A stretch of 15,966 nt of DNA from Azospirillum brasilense (GTDB lineage: Bacteria; Pseudomonadota; Alphaproteobacteria; Rickettsiales; UBA3002): NCBI GenBank assembly GCA_003241645.1, contig QFOX01000043.1:1-15966 (forward strand), given 5' to 3'. Positions 5,203 through 11,398 of the stretch are shown here, one piece after another (position 1 is the stretch's first letter; every line of letters begins with the position of its first letter). The notes under the pieces are model-generated. The model saw nothing but the letters and a program-made list of their open reading frames with translations, did not search any database and was not told the origin of the DNA. A program made the translations under genes and the position numbers.

Positions 5203-8166
5203 ATGACAAGCATGACCCCCACCGCTTTGGCGGCCAAACACGCGCCCTCCACCGACAGCCTCGCCGAACTGGGCGCGCTGCTTGGCCATGGCGGGCAGAA
5301 ACCCACCCTTAACCAGCGCGACATGGCGCAGGCCCTGAGCCAGGCATTGCTGGCGCAGTGGCGGCAGGACCCGGGCTTCAGCCCCGATGTGGCGCGCCTG
5401 TGCGACGGCATGATCGACGCGTTATGGCCCACCACGCCCGAGGCCGCGCCCGACGCGATGGCGCAGGTGCAGGCGCAGATCGCCGCGCTTGCCGACCCCG
5501 CGCAGCAAAAACAGGCCAGCAACGTGCTGGCGCAGCTGGGCCACATGCACCAGCTGGCGGCCATGCTGGTGCGCGACCACACCCTGCAGCAGGCGGTCAA
5601 AGGCAACGGCCACCGCGAACCCAGCACCGCCGAGGCGTTCCTTGCGGGCAAGCTTGGCCGCAAGCGCGGTAAGGTCTACGGCTCGGCCGCATCGGCCGTG
5701 GCGGCACTGAACAAGCCCGCGGTGGAGCTTACCTTCACCGGCCACCCCACCAACACCAACAGCCTCGAGAGCATGCAGGCGCAGCGCGCGCTGGGCCTTG
5801 CGATCGATGCGTGGCGCAGCCACCCCGACGCGACGGATCGCGTGGCGCAGGCGCTGGCGAACTACGCCCACACCCCCATGCTCACCTACCGGCCCGATGG
5901 GCAGCCCGGCTTCTCAGTGCGCGACGAGGTGCAGCACATGCTGCATTTCATGCATTGCACCTACGCCGACATGCCCGCCGTGTATGACGGCTACGACCGC
6001 GCGCTGCACGCACGCTTCCAGAACGATTACGACCCCACCAGCCTGCGGCTGAACGTGAAGTTCCATTCCTGGGGCTCCTCCGGCGATAAGGACGGCAACG
6101 CCAAGGTCAATGGCGACACCACGCTCTACGCCCTCAGCGCGCATTACGAACAGGGCCTCGCCCACCTGCTGGCCGACCTGCCGCACACCCACGCGCTGAA
6201 GCCATGGCGCATGCTGCTGGAGAACGCCCAGCGCGAAGCCACGCAGGTGCGCCAGCGCATCGACACGGCGATGGATGCTGGCGCGATGCTGGATGCGGCC
6301 GAGTTCGACCAGCTTAGCGCCGGGCTGAAAAAGGCGGTCAGTGCGCTGGATGCGCCGCGTTTCCGCACCGACCTGCTCGGCGAATACCAGCAGGCCGACG
6401 GCAGCGTGCAGGGCGCGTTCCTCAACTGCCTGCGCCGCTTCGACACGTTCGGCTTCGGTTTCGGCCAGATCGAATACCGCGAGACCGCCGAGGAATATGC
6501 CCGCATCGTGGAAGCGATGGTGCCCGGCTATGCAGGCATGGACGAGGCTGGCCGCGTGGCGACCCTCAACACCCTGCTGCAGCAGCCCGACGCGGGCCGC
6601 ACGCTCAGCCGCGCCCTGCACGAAGCAGGTGCCAGCGGCCACGGCAAAGCCTACAGCACCGAGGATGTCGCCCCCATCGCCTACCAGACGCGCAAGCGGC
6701 TGGAGCTGGCGCGCGATTTCCCCGCCATGTTCCACAACAACGTGCTGGCCGAATGCAACGCCACCAGCAACATGATGGAAGCGCTGACCCTGCAGCACGC
6801 CGTGACCGACGCGCAAGGCACACGCGCCACGCTGGGCATCGTGCCGCTGTTCGAGGACCAGCAACCGTTCGAATCCGCGCCGGACATCCTCGTGGGCGCG
6901 CTGGACCAGCAAAGCTACCGCGACCACCTGATGGTCACCGCGAAAGCCCATGGCAGCGAACCCACGCAGCAGATGCAGTCGGCCCATAGCGACAACGTGC
7001 GCCGCAACGGCCTGCTCGGCGGGCGCGAGCTGATCAAGACCAACATCGAGCGCGTGCGCGGCATCTTCCGCGAATACAACGCCGAAGCGCAGGCCAAGGG
7101 CGAGCCCACCATTCGCCTGCAGCAATATTATGGCGGTTCGCAGTCCGATCCCTACCGCGGCGGGGTGCGCTCCATCTCGGCCACGGTGAACGAATTCGGC
7201 CTGCATGATTTCACCAAAATGACCTTCCAGGGCGGCGACCTGCTGAACTACCTGAACCAGCCGAATTCCACCTTCCGCCTGCTGATGCGCAACCTGACGC
7301 ACAGCGCCGCGAAGCTGGAGAACCCCGAGCGGCCGCTGACGCAAAGCGCCAAAGAGACCGACCGCAGCGTGGCCCGCGCGCTGGCCAGCACCCGCCCCGG
7401 CTACATCGCGCTGTTCAACGACCCGGCATGGGACGATTTCCTGAGCCAGATCGGCTTCAGCGACGAGGCGAAATACGGCAACGCCAGCTCGCGCGTCGGC
7501 GCACGCAAGGCGGTGGCCCGCCCCACCCAGTCGCGCACCATCACCTTCAGCGAAGGCCAGCAGCATGCGGGCATCACCCCCACCTGGGTGGGCGCGCTCG
7601 CCCTGCCCGAGGCACTGGCCACGCACGTGAAGAAAGCCCGCACCCCTGCCGACCTGCGCAGGCTCTATCAGGAATCACCCCTGTTCAAGGACGTGATGGA
7701 CCGCATGCTGTTCGGGCTGGTGCGCTCGGACATGCCCTATTTGCGTGCACGCAGCGGCGACCACCCGCTCATGGACCGTTTCGAGCAGGAATACGCCGTG
7801 GCCTTCAAGCTGTGCCTCGAGGCATACACGGGCAAGCCCATCGAGACCTTCACGCAGGGCAAGCCCCTCACCCCCGGCGAGCAGCACGACCTGCTCATCA
7901 ACCTCGTTTATCCGCATGTGAAGGACACGTTCGACGATCAGGACCGCTACACCGCGCTGGTGCGCAGCGCCAAGCAGCATTGGCTGGCCAGCGAGGCCGA
8001 AGAGGAAAGCACCAAGGGCATGCTGCTGCATAACGGCATGGATACCGTGCTACACGGGCGCATCCCGATGATCGATGACCCCACCTACGCCACGCTGCAT
8101 TGCCGGGCGCAGGGCATCCAGCGGCCGTTCGGGCCCACGCAATTACACGGCGCGCCGCAGCGTTAG
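5203..8166 (+). CDS. Phosphoenolpyruvate carboxylase family protein, divergent at catalytic positions
   Basis: Length (987 aa) and landmarks throughout show homology to PEPC, which makes oxaloacetate from PEP and bicarbonate. TGHPTN with H181 corresponds to E. coli TAHPTE (catalytic H138). FHSWGSSGDKDGN (287-299) matches FTSWMGGDRDGN. IEYRETAEEY with R426 matches IDIRQE. PLFED and SAHSDN (593-598) keep the metal-binding acidic residues of PLFET and GYSDS. ITPTWVGA matches the late LPAWLGAG region. However, SDSAKDAG reads SDNVRRNG, the mobile loop FHGRGGSIGRGG reads YYGGSQSDPYRGG (642-654, losing the His and the first Arg), and the C-terminal MRNTG is absent (the end is LHGAPQR). So the fold is clear but carboxylase activity is not proven. 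The start at 5203 has AGGG at 5192-5195; the ATG at 5212 is an alternative. It ends 3 bp from the convergent prepilin gene. Confidence 0.8.
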   Translation: MTSMTPTALAAKHAPSTDSLAELGALLGHGGQKPTLNQRDMAQALSQALLAQWRQDPGFSPDVARLCDGMIDALWPTTPEAAPDAMAQVQAQIAALADPAQQKQASNVLAQLGHMHQLAAMLVRDHTLQQAVKGNGHREPSTAEAFLAGKLGRKRGKVYGSAASAVAALNKPAVELTFTGHPTNTNSLESMQAQRALGLAIDAWRSHPDATDRVAQALANYAHTPMLTYRPDGQPGFSVRDEVQHMLHFMHCTYADMPAVYDGYDRALHARFQNDYDPTSLRLNVKFHSWGSSGDKDGNAKVNGDTTLYALSAHYEQGLAHLLADLPHTHALKPWRMLLENAQREATQVRQRIDTAMDAGAMLDAAEFDQLSAGLKKAVSALDAPRFRTDLLGEYQQADGSVQGAFLNCLRRFDTFGFGFGQIEYRETAEEYARIVEAMVPGYAGMDEAGRVATLNTLLQQPDAGRTLSRALHEAGASGHGKAYSTEDVAPIAYQTRKRLELARDFPAMFHNNVLAECNATSNMMEALTLQHAVTDAQGTRATLGIVPLFEDQQPFESAPDILVGALDQQSYRDHLMVTAKAHGSEPTQQMQSAHSDNVRRNGLLGGRELIKTNIERVRGIFREYNAEAQAKGEPTIRLQQYYGGSQSDPYRGGVRSISATVNEFGLHDFTKMTFQGGDLLNYLNQPNSTFRLLMRNLTHSAAKLENPERPLTQSAKETDRSVARALASTRPGYIALFNDPAWDDFLSQIGFSDEAKYGNASSRVGARKAVARPTQSRTITFSEGQQHAGITPTWVGALALPEALATHVKKARTPADLRRLYQESPLFKDVMDRMLFGLVRSDMPYLRARSGDHPLMDRFEQEYAVAFKLCLEAYTGKPIETFTQGKPLTPGEQHDLLINLVYPHVKDTFDDQDRYTALVRSAKQHWLASEAEEESTKGMLLHNGMDTVLHGRIPMIDDPTYATLHCRAQGIQRPFGPTQLHGAPQR

Positions 8167-8169
8167 GCG

Positions 8170-8961
8170 CTAGAACGCATCGCGGAAGATCAGTGAGCAT
8201 GCATTTGCGGTGCTGCTCAGCATGTATACCGCGTCAAGGTTGGTCGCGGCCGTTACTCCCGTGTTGGCCGTGCTGCAGGCATCGTTCCAGTAAATGCCAA
8301 TGACTTTGCCATAGCTTGGGCGGCCATCATCGATCTTGGTATCGATGTTCCATGCTTCCTCAGGCTTAAGCACTGCCCCATAGGAATAGGTGGTGGTGGT
8401 AGCCGCACCAATGCCAAGATAATTGTTATAGGTCAGGTATGGCAGAATGCTGGTGCTCACCAGCCCGCTCTGGGCCGTATACCATGCCGCATTACTCAGG
8501 CGCGAACGCGGTGCATTGGTTGCAGGAACGATATGCCCAAGACCACCGGAGCCCGCCAGACCCGAGTAGGTTCCCTCAATCAGCCCCGCCAGCGCCAGAT
8601 GTTTCCAGAATTGGAACTCATCCCCCGATTGGGAGGCCGCCGCAGCATTGTTGATGCGGCCATCTCCCCCGCCATCGCACGCACCAGGGCTGGCCACCGC
8701 CGCGCTGGAGTTTGTCACGCAATCACCGGTGGCGGCCGCACGGCCCCAGAAGCGCGTCGCGTCGCGGAAATCACCCGGCAGACCAAAATACTTATCGCGG
8801 AAGGTTTGTACCGCCGTTAGGTAACGCCCTTGCTCCGTACTTACAGCTCGCAATTCCGCTGCGCGGATAAGCGCCTGGCCGCCAAGGATACCGCCGGTAA
8901 GCAGGCCGAGGATGACCAGCACAATGGACAGTTCGACAAGGGAAAAACCGTTACGCGTCAT
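8170..8961 (-). CDS. Type IV prepilin-like / pseudopilin protein
   Basis: The 263-aa protein starts MTRNGFSLVELSIVLVILGL, a textbook prepilin leader: short basic leader, cleavage expected between G5 and F6, glutamate at mature position 5, then one hydrophobic helix. A segment common to prepilins of this kind follows, EQGRYLTAVQTFRDKYFGLPGDF. The globular part is rich in Gly, Ala, Ser and Thr and has four cysteines in two pairs (around GDCV and GACDG in the middle, NDACS and NACSL near the end), so two disulfides are possible. No peptidase, ATPase or secretin genes are nearby, so it must use machinery encoded elsewhere. It could be a minor pilin, a type II secretion pseudopilin or a Tad-unrelated adhesive pilin; the sequence does not decide. 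No Shine-Dalgarno precedes the ATG, but a promoter lies immediately upstream. Confidence 0.88.
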   Translation of the reverse strand: MTRNGFSLVELSIVLVILGLLTGGILGGQALIRAAELRAVSTEQGRYLTAVQTFRDKYFGLPGDFRDATRFWGRAAATGDCVTNSSAAVASPGACDGGGDGRINNAAAASQSGDEFQFWKHLALAGLIEGTYSGLAGSGGLGHIVPATNAPRSRLSNAAWYTAQSGLVSTSILPYLTYNNYLGIGAATTTTYSYGAVLKPEEAWNIDTKIDDGRPSYGKVIGIYWNDACSTANTGVTAATNLDAVYMLSSTANACSLIFRDAF

Positions 8962-8968
8962 AAAAGAA

Positions 8969-8997
8969 GTATAGCGGTTCGCAGGAAGGCCTGCAAA
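8969..8997 (-). promoter_or_regulatory. Candidate promoter for the prepilin gene, predicting a leaderless or near-leaderless mRNA
   Basis: Read on the - strand: TTTGCA (complement of 8992-8997), a 17-bp spacer, then TATACT (complement of 8969-8974). Transcription would start around 8961-8963, at or beside the ATG (8959-8961), leaving no room for a Shine-Dalgarno, and none is seen. The -35 hexamer sits in the T-rich tail of the preceding gene's terminator. Confidence 0.5.
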
Positions 8998-9032
8998 GAA
9001 AAACCCCGGCGTGCAGGCAGCGCACGCCGGGG
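8994..9032 (-). terminator. Intrinsic terminator of the DUF378 gene
   Basis: An 11-bp perfect stem, CCCCGGCGTGC (9004-9014) with GCACGCCGGGG (9022-9032), has a 7-nt loop. On the - strand it is followed by a T-rich tract (complement of AAAGAAAAA just below 9004). It lies 45 bp after the DUF378 stop and before the prepilin promoter, so the two genes are probably separate transcripts. Confidence 0.9.
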
Positions 9033-9076
9033 CAGGTATTGGTTAGGCGGCGGTAAGGTCGCGCCGCCCCTCAGCG

Positions 9077-9274
9077 CTATAAGGTACTGAGTTTCGTCGT
9101 CAGCATGGGCACGCCATGGTACAGCGTCGACAGACCCATGATGATATACAACGTCGTCATATGGCCGCCGGTGCCGAACACGGAACCCAGCAGGTCAATG
9201 CCCACGCCCGAGAGCGCAAAGTGCAGACCACCGATAACAACGAAGAACAACGTCAGTACGTGAAGAAGTTTCAT
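9077..9274 (-). CDS. DUF378 small membrane protein
   Basis: The 65-aa protein consists almost wholly of two hydrophobic helices (about residues 3-24 and 38-56) separated by a loop with DLLGSVFGTGG. The pattern VIGGLHFALSGVGIDLLGSVFG, then YIIMGLSTLYHGVP, matches the DUF378/YuzA family of small two-helix membrane proteins of unknown function. The start ATG (9272-9274) has AAGGG on the - strand (complement of 9283-9287), 8 nt upstream. It is preceded by a long, strongly folded leader and its own extended -10 promoter, and followed by a strong terminator, so it is a single-gene unit. The unusual leader suggests that expression of this small protein is regulated at the RNA level; nothing in the sequence tells what it responds to. 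Confidence 0.85.
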   Translation of the reverse strand: MKLLHVLTLFFVVIGGLHFALSGVGIDLLGSVFGTGGHMTTLYIIMGLSTLYHGVPMLTTKLSTL

Positions 9275-9287
9275 GATAGAAACCCTT

Positions 9288-9434
9288 AAAAAATGAGGAC
9301 CATCATCGGCTGGTGCATGCCCCCGATGGGCCCTGCACCGTTCGCCGGTTCTCCCGGCGGGGTTGCGGCCTCACATCGCCGCTTCCCATCACTGGCCACC
9401 CCGGGAAATGACCCGGAAACCAGCGACAATCCTC
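9288..9434 (-). ncRNA. Candidate structured leader RNA or attenuator upstream of the DUF378 gene
   Basis: Read on the - strand from about 9434 to 9288. The ends pair: complement of TCCTCA (9430-9435) with complement of TGAGGA (9294-9299), extended inward by complements of CGA (9424-9426) with TCG (9306-9308). Inside are four hairpins: CCGGG/CCCGG (9401-9416); GCGGC/GCCGC (9365-9382, 8-nt loop); CGCCGG/CCGGCG (9343-9359, 5-nt loop); and GGTGCA plus GCCC with GGGC plus TGCACC (9312-9339). The loop side of the last hairpin (GATGGG, 9325-9330) is perfectly complementary to CCCATC (9385-9390), a possible pseudoknot. Directly after the closing helix comes a six-T run on the - strand (A6 at 9288-9293), then the DUF378 Shine-Dalgarno. 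The predicted start of transcription coincides with the 5' strand of the closing helix. I do not recognise a known riboswitch class; it could also be a free-standing sRNA. Confidence 0.55.
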
Positions 9435-9440
9435 ACTTTC

Positions 9441-9449
9441 TTTATAGCA
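9441..9449 (-). promoter_or_regulatory. Extended -10 promoter for the structured RNA / DUF378 gene
   Basis: The - strand reads TGCTATAAA (complement of TTTATAGCA, 9441-9449), that is TGN followed by TATAAA. The -35 region is poor (GCGAAA at 17-bp spacing), as is usual for extended -10 promoters. The predicted start is near 9434. The surrounding stretch 9434-9475 is AT-richer than the rest of the window. Confidence 0.5.
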
Positions 9450-9480
9450 AAATTTTCCAACTTTTTCGCGTGAAATCGTC

Positions 9481-9800
9481 GCTGCAGCGCATCATATGCG
9501 TGCGATGCAATATAGTTTGGTCGCGCTGCGCCTTCGGCACGTGGAAGGGGGCGTCCCGCCGCCCTTCGCACCTTCGGTGCTTACCCCCTCACGTCGCTTC
9601 GCTCGTGGCTCGGCTTACGCCTACGCGCCGTATCCTTTGAACCGTTCATTTTGTACATGACGTCCCGCGCCGCTGATGCGCTACGCAGGCGATGTTATAC
9701 AGCTTAAATGCGAGGGCAGTAGCCCGAGCCAGCCATGAGCCAGCGAAGCTGCGCGAAGGCATCGCACAGCATGTGCGATCTGCCGAAGCAAGTGAACGTT
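9481..9800. other. Palindrome-rich noncoding DNA between lpdA and the DUF378 unit
   Basis: About 320 bp without a credible gene on either strand. It holds a series of short perfect hairpins: CGCAT/ATGCG (9488-9500), GGGCG/CGCCC (9549-9564), GCACC/GGTGC with a TTC loop (9568-9580), an outer GGGGG/CCCCC pair (9547-9551 with 9584-9588), and ATCGCACA/TGTGCGAT with a 3-nt spacer (9761-9779). Words such as CTTCG and GCTTCG recur on both strands, as in dispersed palindromic elements. The 9761-9779 hairpin lies 22 bp after the lpdA stop but has no T run on the - strand, so it may protect a 3' end rather than terminate. Whether the block is a family of genomic repeats cannot be told from one window. 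Confidence 0.5.
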
Positions 9801-11192
9801 TTAAATGTGGATGGCTCTGCCATCGACATTTAATGCGGCTTCCTTCACGGCTTCGTTCAGCGTGGGGTGCGCATGGCAGGTGCGGGCGATGTCCTCGCTC
9901 GACGCACCGAATTCCATGGCCACACAGACTTCGTGGATCATGGTGCCCGCATGCGCGCCGAGGATATGGCAGCCCAGCACGCGGTCGGTCTTGGCGTCGG
10001 CAAGGATCTTCACGAAGCCTTCCGGCGTGCCGGCGCCGCGCGCACGGCTGTTCGCCATGAACGGGAACTTGCCCACTTTGTAGGCCACGCCCGCGTCTTT
10101 CAGCTCTTCTTCGGTCTTGCCCACGGTGGCCACTTCCGGCCAGGTGTAGACCACGCCAGGGATCACGTCGTAATTCACGTGCGGCTTCTGGCCCGCGATG
10201 GATTCGGCCACGTACACGCCTTCTTCCTCGGCCTTGTGGGCGAGCATGGGGCCCGCGATCACGTCACCAATGGCGTAGATGCCCGGAATGGCCGTCTGCA
10301 GGTGCGAATCCACCTCGATGCGGCCACGGTTGTCGGTTTTGATGCCAACGCTCTCCAGGCCCAGTTTTTCGGTGTAGGCTTTGCGACCCACGGCCACCAG
10401 CACCACATCGGCCTTCACGGTGGTGGCGTTGCCACCTTTCGCGTCTTCCACGGTCAGCTCCACGCCGGCCTTGCCAGTTTTCGCGGCGGTGACCTTTTTG
10501 CCAAGCTCAAATGTGAAGCCCTGCTTCTCGAGCGTTTTCTGGAACTGCTTGGCCACTTCGGCGTCCATGCCGGGGGTGATGCGGTCGAGGTACTCGATCA
10601 CGGTGATCTGCGCGCCAAGGCGGCCCCAGACCGAGCCCAGCTCGAGGCCGATCACGCCCGCGCCGATGACCACCATGTGCTTCGGCACGGCCGAAAGCTC
10701 CAGCGCGCCGGTGCTGCTTACAATCTGCTTCTCATCGATGGTGATGCCGGGCAGCGAGACCACGTCCGACCCGGTGGCGATGATGATGTTCTTGGTGGCG
10801 TATTTCTTGCCATCGACCGTCACTTCGTTCTTGCCCGAAACGCTGCCCCAGCCCTGCAGGTAGGTGACCTTGTTCTTCTTGAACAGGCCCTCGATGCCTT
10901 TGGTGAAGCTGCCGACCACTTCGCTCTTGCGCGCCATCATCTGGCCGAGGTTGAGCTTCAGGCCCGACACGTCGATGCCGTGCTTGCTGAATTCATGGCT
11001 GGCATCGGCGAATTTCTCGGAGCTCTCGAGCAACACTTTGCTGGGAATGCAGCCCACGTTCAGGCAGGTGCCGCCCAGCGTGCCGCGTTTTTCCACACAG
11101 GCCGTCTTCAGGCCCAGCTGCGCCGCACGGATTGCTGCCACGTAGCCACCCGGGCCACCACCGATCACGATTACGTCGAATTGTTCGCTCAT
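9801..11192 (-). CDS. lpdA: Dihydrolipoyl dehydrogenase (E3)
   Basis: This 463-aa flavoprotein reoxidises the dihydrolipoyl group of 2-oxo acid dehydrogenase complexes, passing electrons to NAD+ (EC 1.8.1.4). The FAD-binding motif is GGGPGG (11-16), the redox disulfide C43/C48 lies in GGTCLNVGCIPSK, the NAD-binding motif is GAGVIGLELG, the second FAD motif is YAIGDVIAGPMLAHKA, and the dimer-interface catalytic pair is H442/E447 in HAHPTLNEAVKEAAL. The start at 11192 has a strong AAGGAG (complement of 11200-11205) at 7-nt spacing. The gene follows sucA and sucB on the same strand but is separated from them by a terminator and an inverted pair of REP-like elements, so it may have its own promoter and serve pyruvate dehydrogenase too. 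A TTGACG (complement of 11290-11295) is a possible -35 without a convincing -10. Confidence 0.97.
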   Translation of the reverse strand: MSEQFDVIVIGGGPGGYVAAIRAAQLGLKTACVEKRGTLGGTCLNVGCIPSKVLLESSEKFADASHEFSKHGIDVSGLKLNLGQMMARKSEVVGSFTKGIEGLFKKNKVTYLQGWGSVSGKNEVTVDGKKYATKNIIIATGSDVVSLPGITIDEKQIVSSTGALELSAVPKHMVVIGAGVIGLELGSVWGRLGAQITVIEYLDRITPGMDAEVAKQFQKTLEKQGFTFELGKKVTAAKTGKAGVELTVEDAKGGNATTVKADVVLVAVGRKAYTEKLGLESVGIKTDNRGRIEVDSHLQTAIPGIYAIGDVIAGPMLAHKAEEEGVYVAESIAGQKPHVNYDVIPGVVYTWPEVATVGKTEEELKDAGVAYKVGKFPFMANSRARGAGTPEGFVKILADAKTDRVLGCHILGAHAGTMIHEVCVAMEFGASSEDIARTCHAHPTLNEAVKEAALNVDGRAIHI

Positions 11193-11205
11193 GACTTCTC
11201 TCCTT

Positions 11206-11351
11206 CGTCATTCCCGCGAAGGCGGGAATCCAGTTATTTCTGTGCTTCATAATGGACGAGGAAATTTACGCCATCGTTTTTTATGAAACCGTCAATTTCT
11301 GGGGCATCGGGTTTCGTGGCGCGCCGGATCCCCGCCTTCGCGGGGATGACG
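11206..11351. repeat. Inverted pair of REP-like palindromic elements (BIME-like)
   Basis: Two 28-bp units face each other: 11206-11233 (core CGTCATTCCCGCGAAGGCGG) and the inverted copy at 11324-11351. They differ at three positions. Each forms an 8-bp hairpin with a GAAG-type loop: ATTCCCGC/GCGGGAAT at 11210-11229 and ATCCCCGC/GCGGGGAT at 11328-11347. Two of the differences are the two partners of one base pair, so pairing is kept. About 90 bp of unrelated AT-richer sequence lies between. Elements of this CATTCCCGCGAAGGCGGGAATC type are widespread in proteobacterial intergenic DNA. The left unit abuts the lpdA Shine-Dalgarno. Confidence 0.8.
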
Positions 11352-11360
11352 TGCAAATAA

Positions 11361-11384
11361 AAAGGGCGCCGTCAGGCGCCCTTT
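11361..11384 (-). terminator. Intrinsic terminator of the sucAB operon
   Basis: A 10-bp stem, AAAGGGCGCC (11361-11370) with GGCGCCCTTT (11375-11384), has the 4-nt loop GTCA and T tracts on both strands. On the - strand it is followed by TTTTTATTT. It lies 14 bp after the sucB stop and could work in both directions. Confidence 0.9.
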
Positions 11385-11398
11385 TCATTCGTTGTAGC

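Noticed and set aside
5914..7626. Long open frame (570 codons) on the - strand
   Set aside because: Antisense to the PEPC-family gene; no recognisable protein features and composition typical of a shadow frame.
9295..9434. Cobalamin or fluoride riboswitch in the DUF378 leader
   Set aside because: A GGGAA-hairpin-CCCCGC arrangement recalls the cobalamin core, but the B12-box and 5' arm are absent. A GGCGATG-containing hairpin recalls the fluoride switch, but its loop does not pair with the 3' segment as required.
9293..9640. 115-codon + strand frame in the noncoding gap
   Set aside because: It runs through the structured leader and the palindrome cluster, has no ribosome-binding site, and its product is Arg/Pro/Ser-rich with no similarity I can name.
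9275..9800. tRNA or other housekeeping RNA gene
   Set aside because: No complete cloverleaf or T-arm was found. GGTTCAAAGG on the - strand resembles a T loop but lacks the closing C and the rest of the tRNA. Nothing resembles SRP RNA, tmRNA or RNase P motifs.
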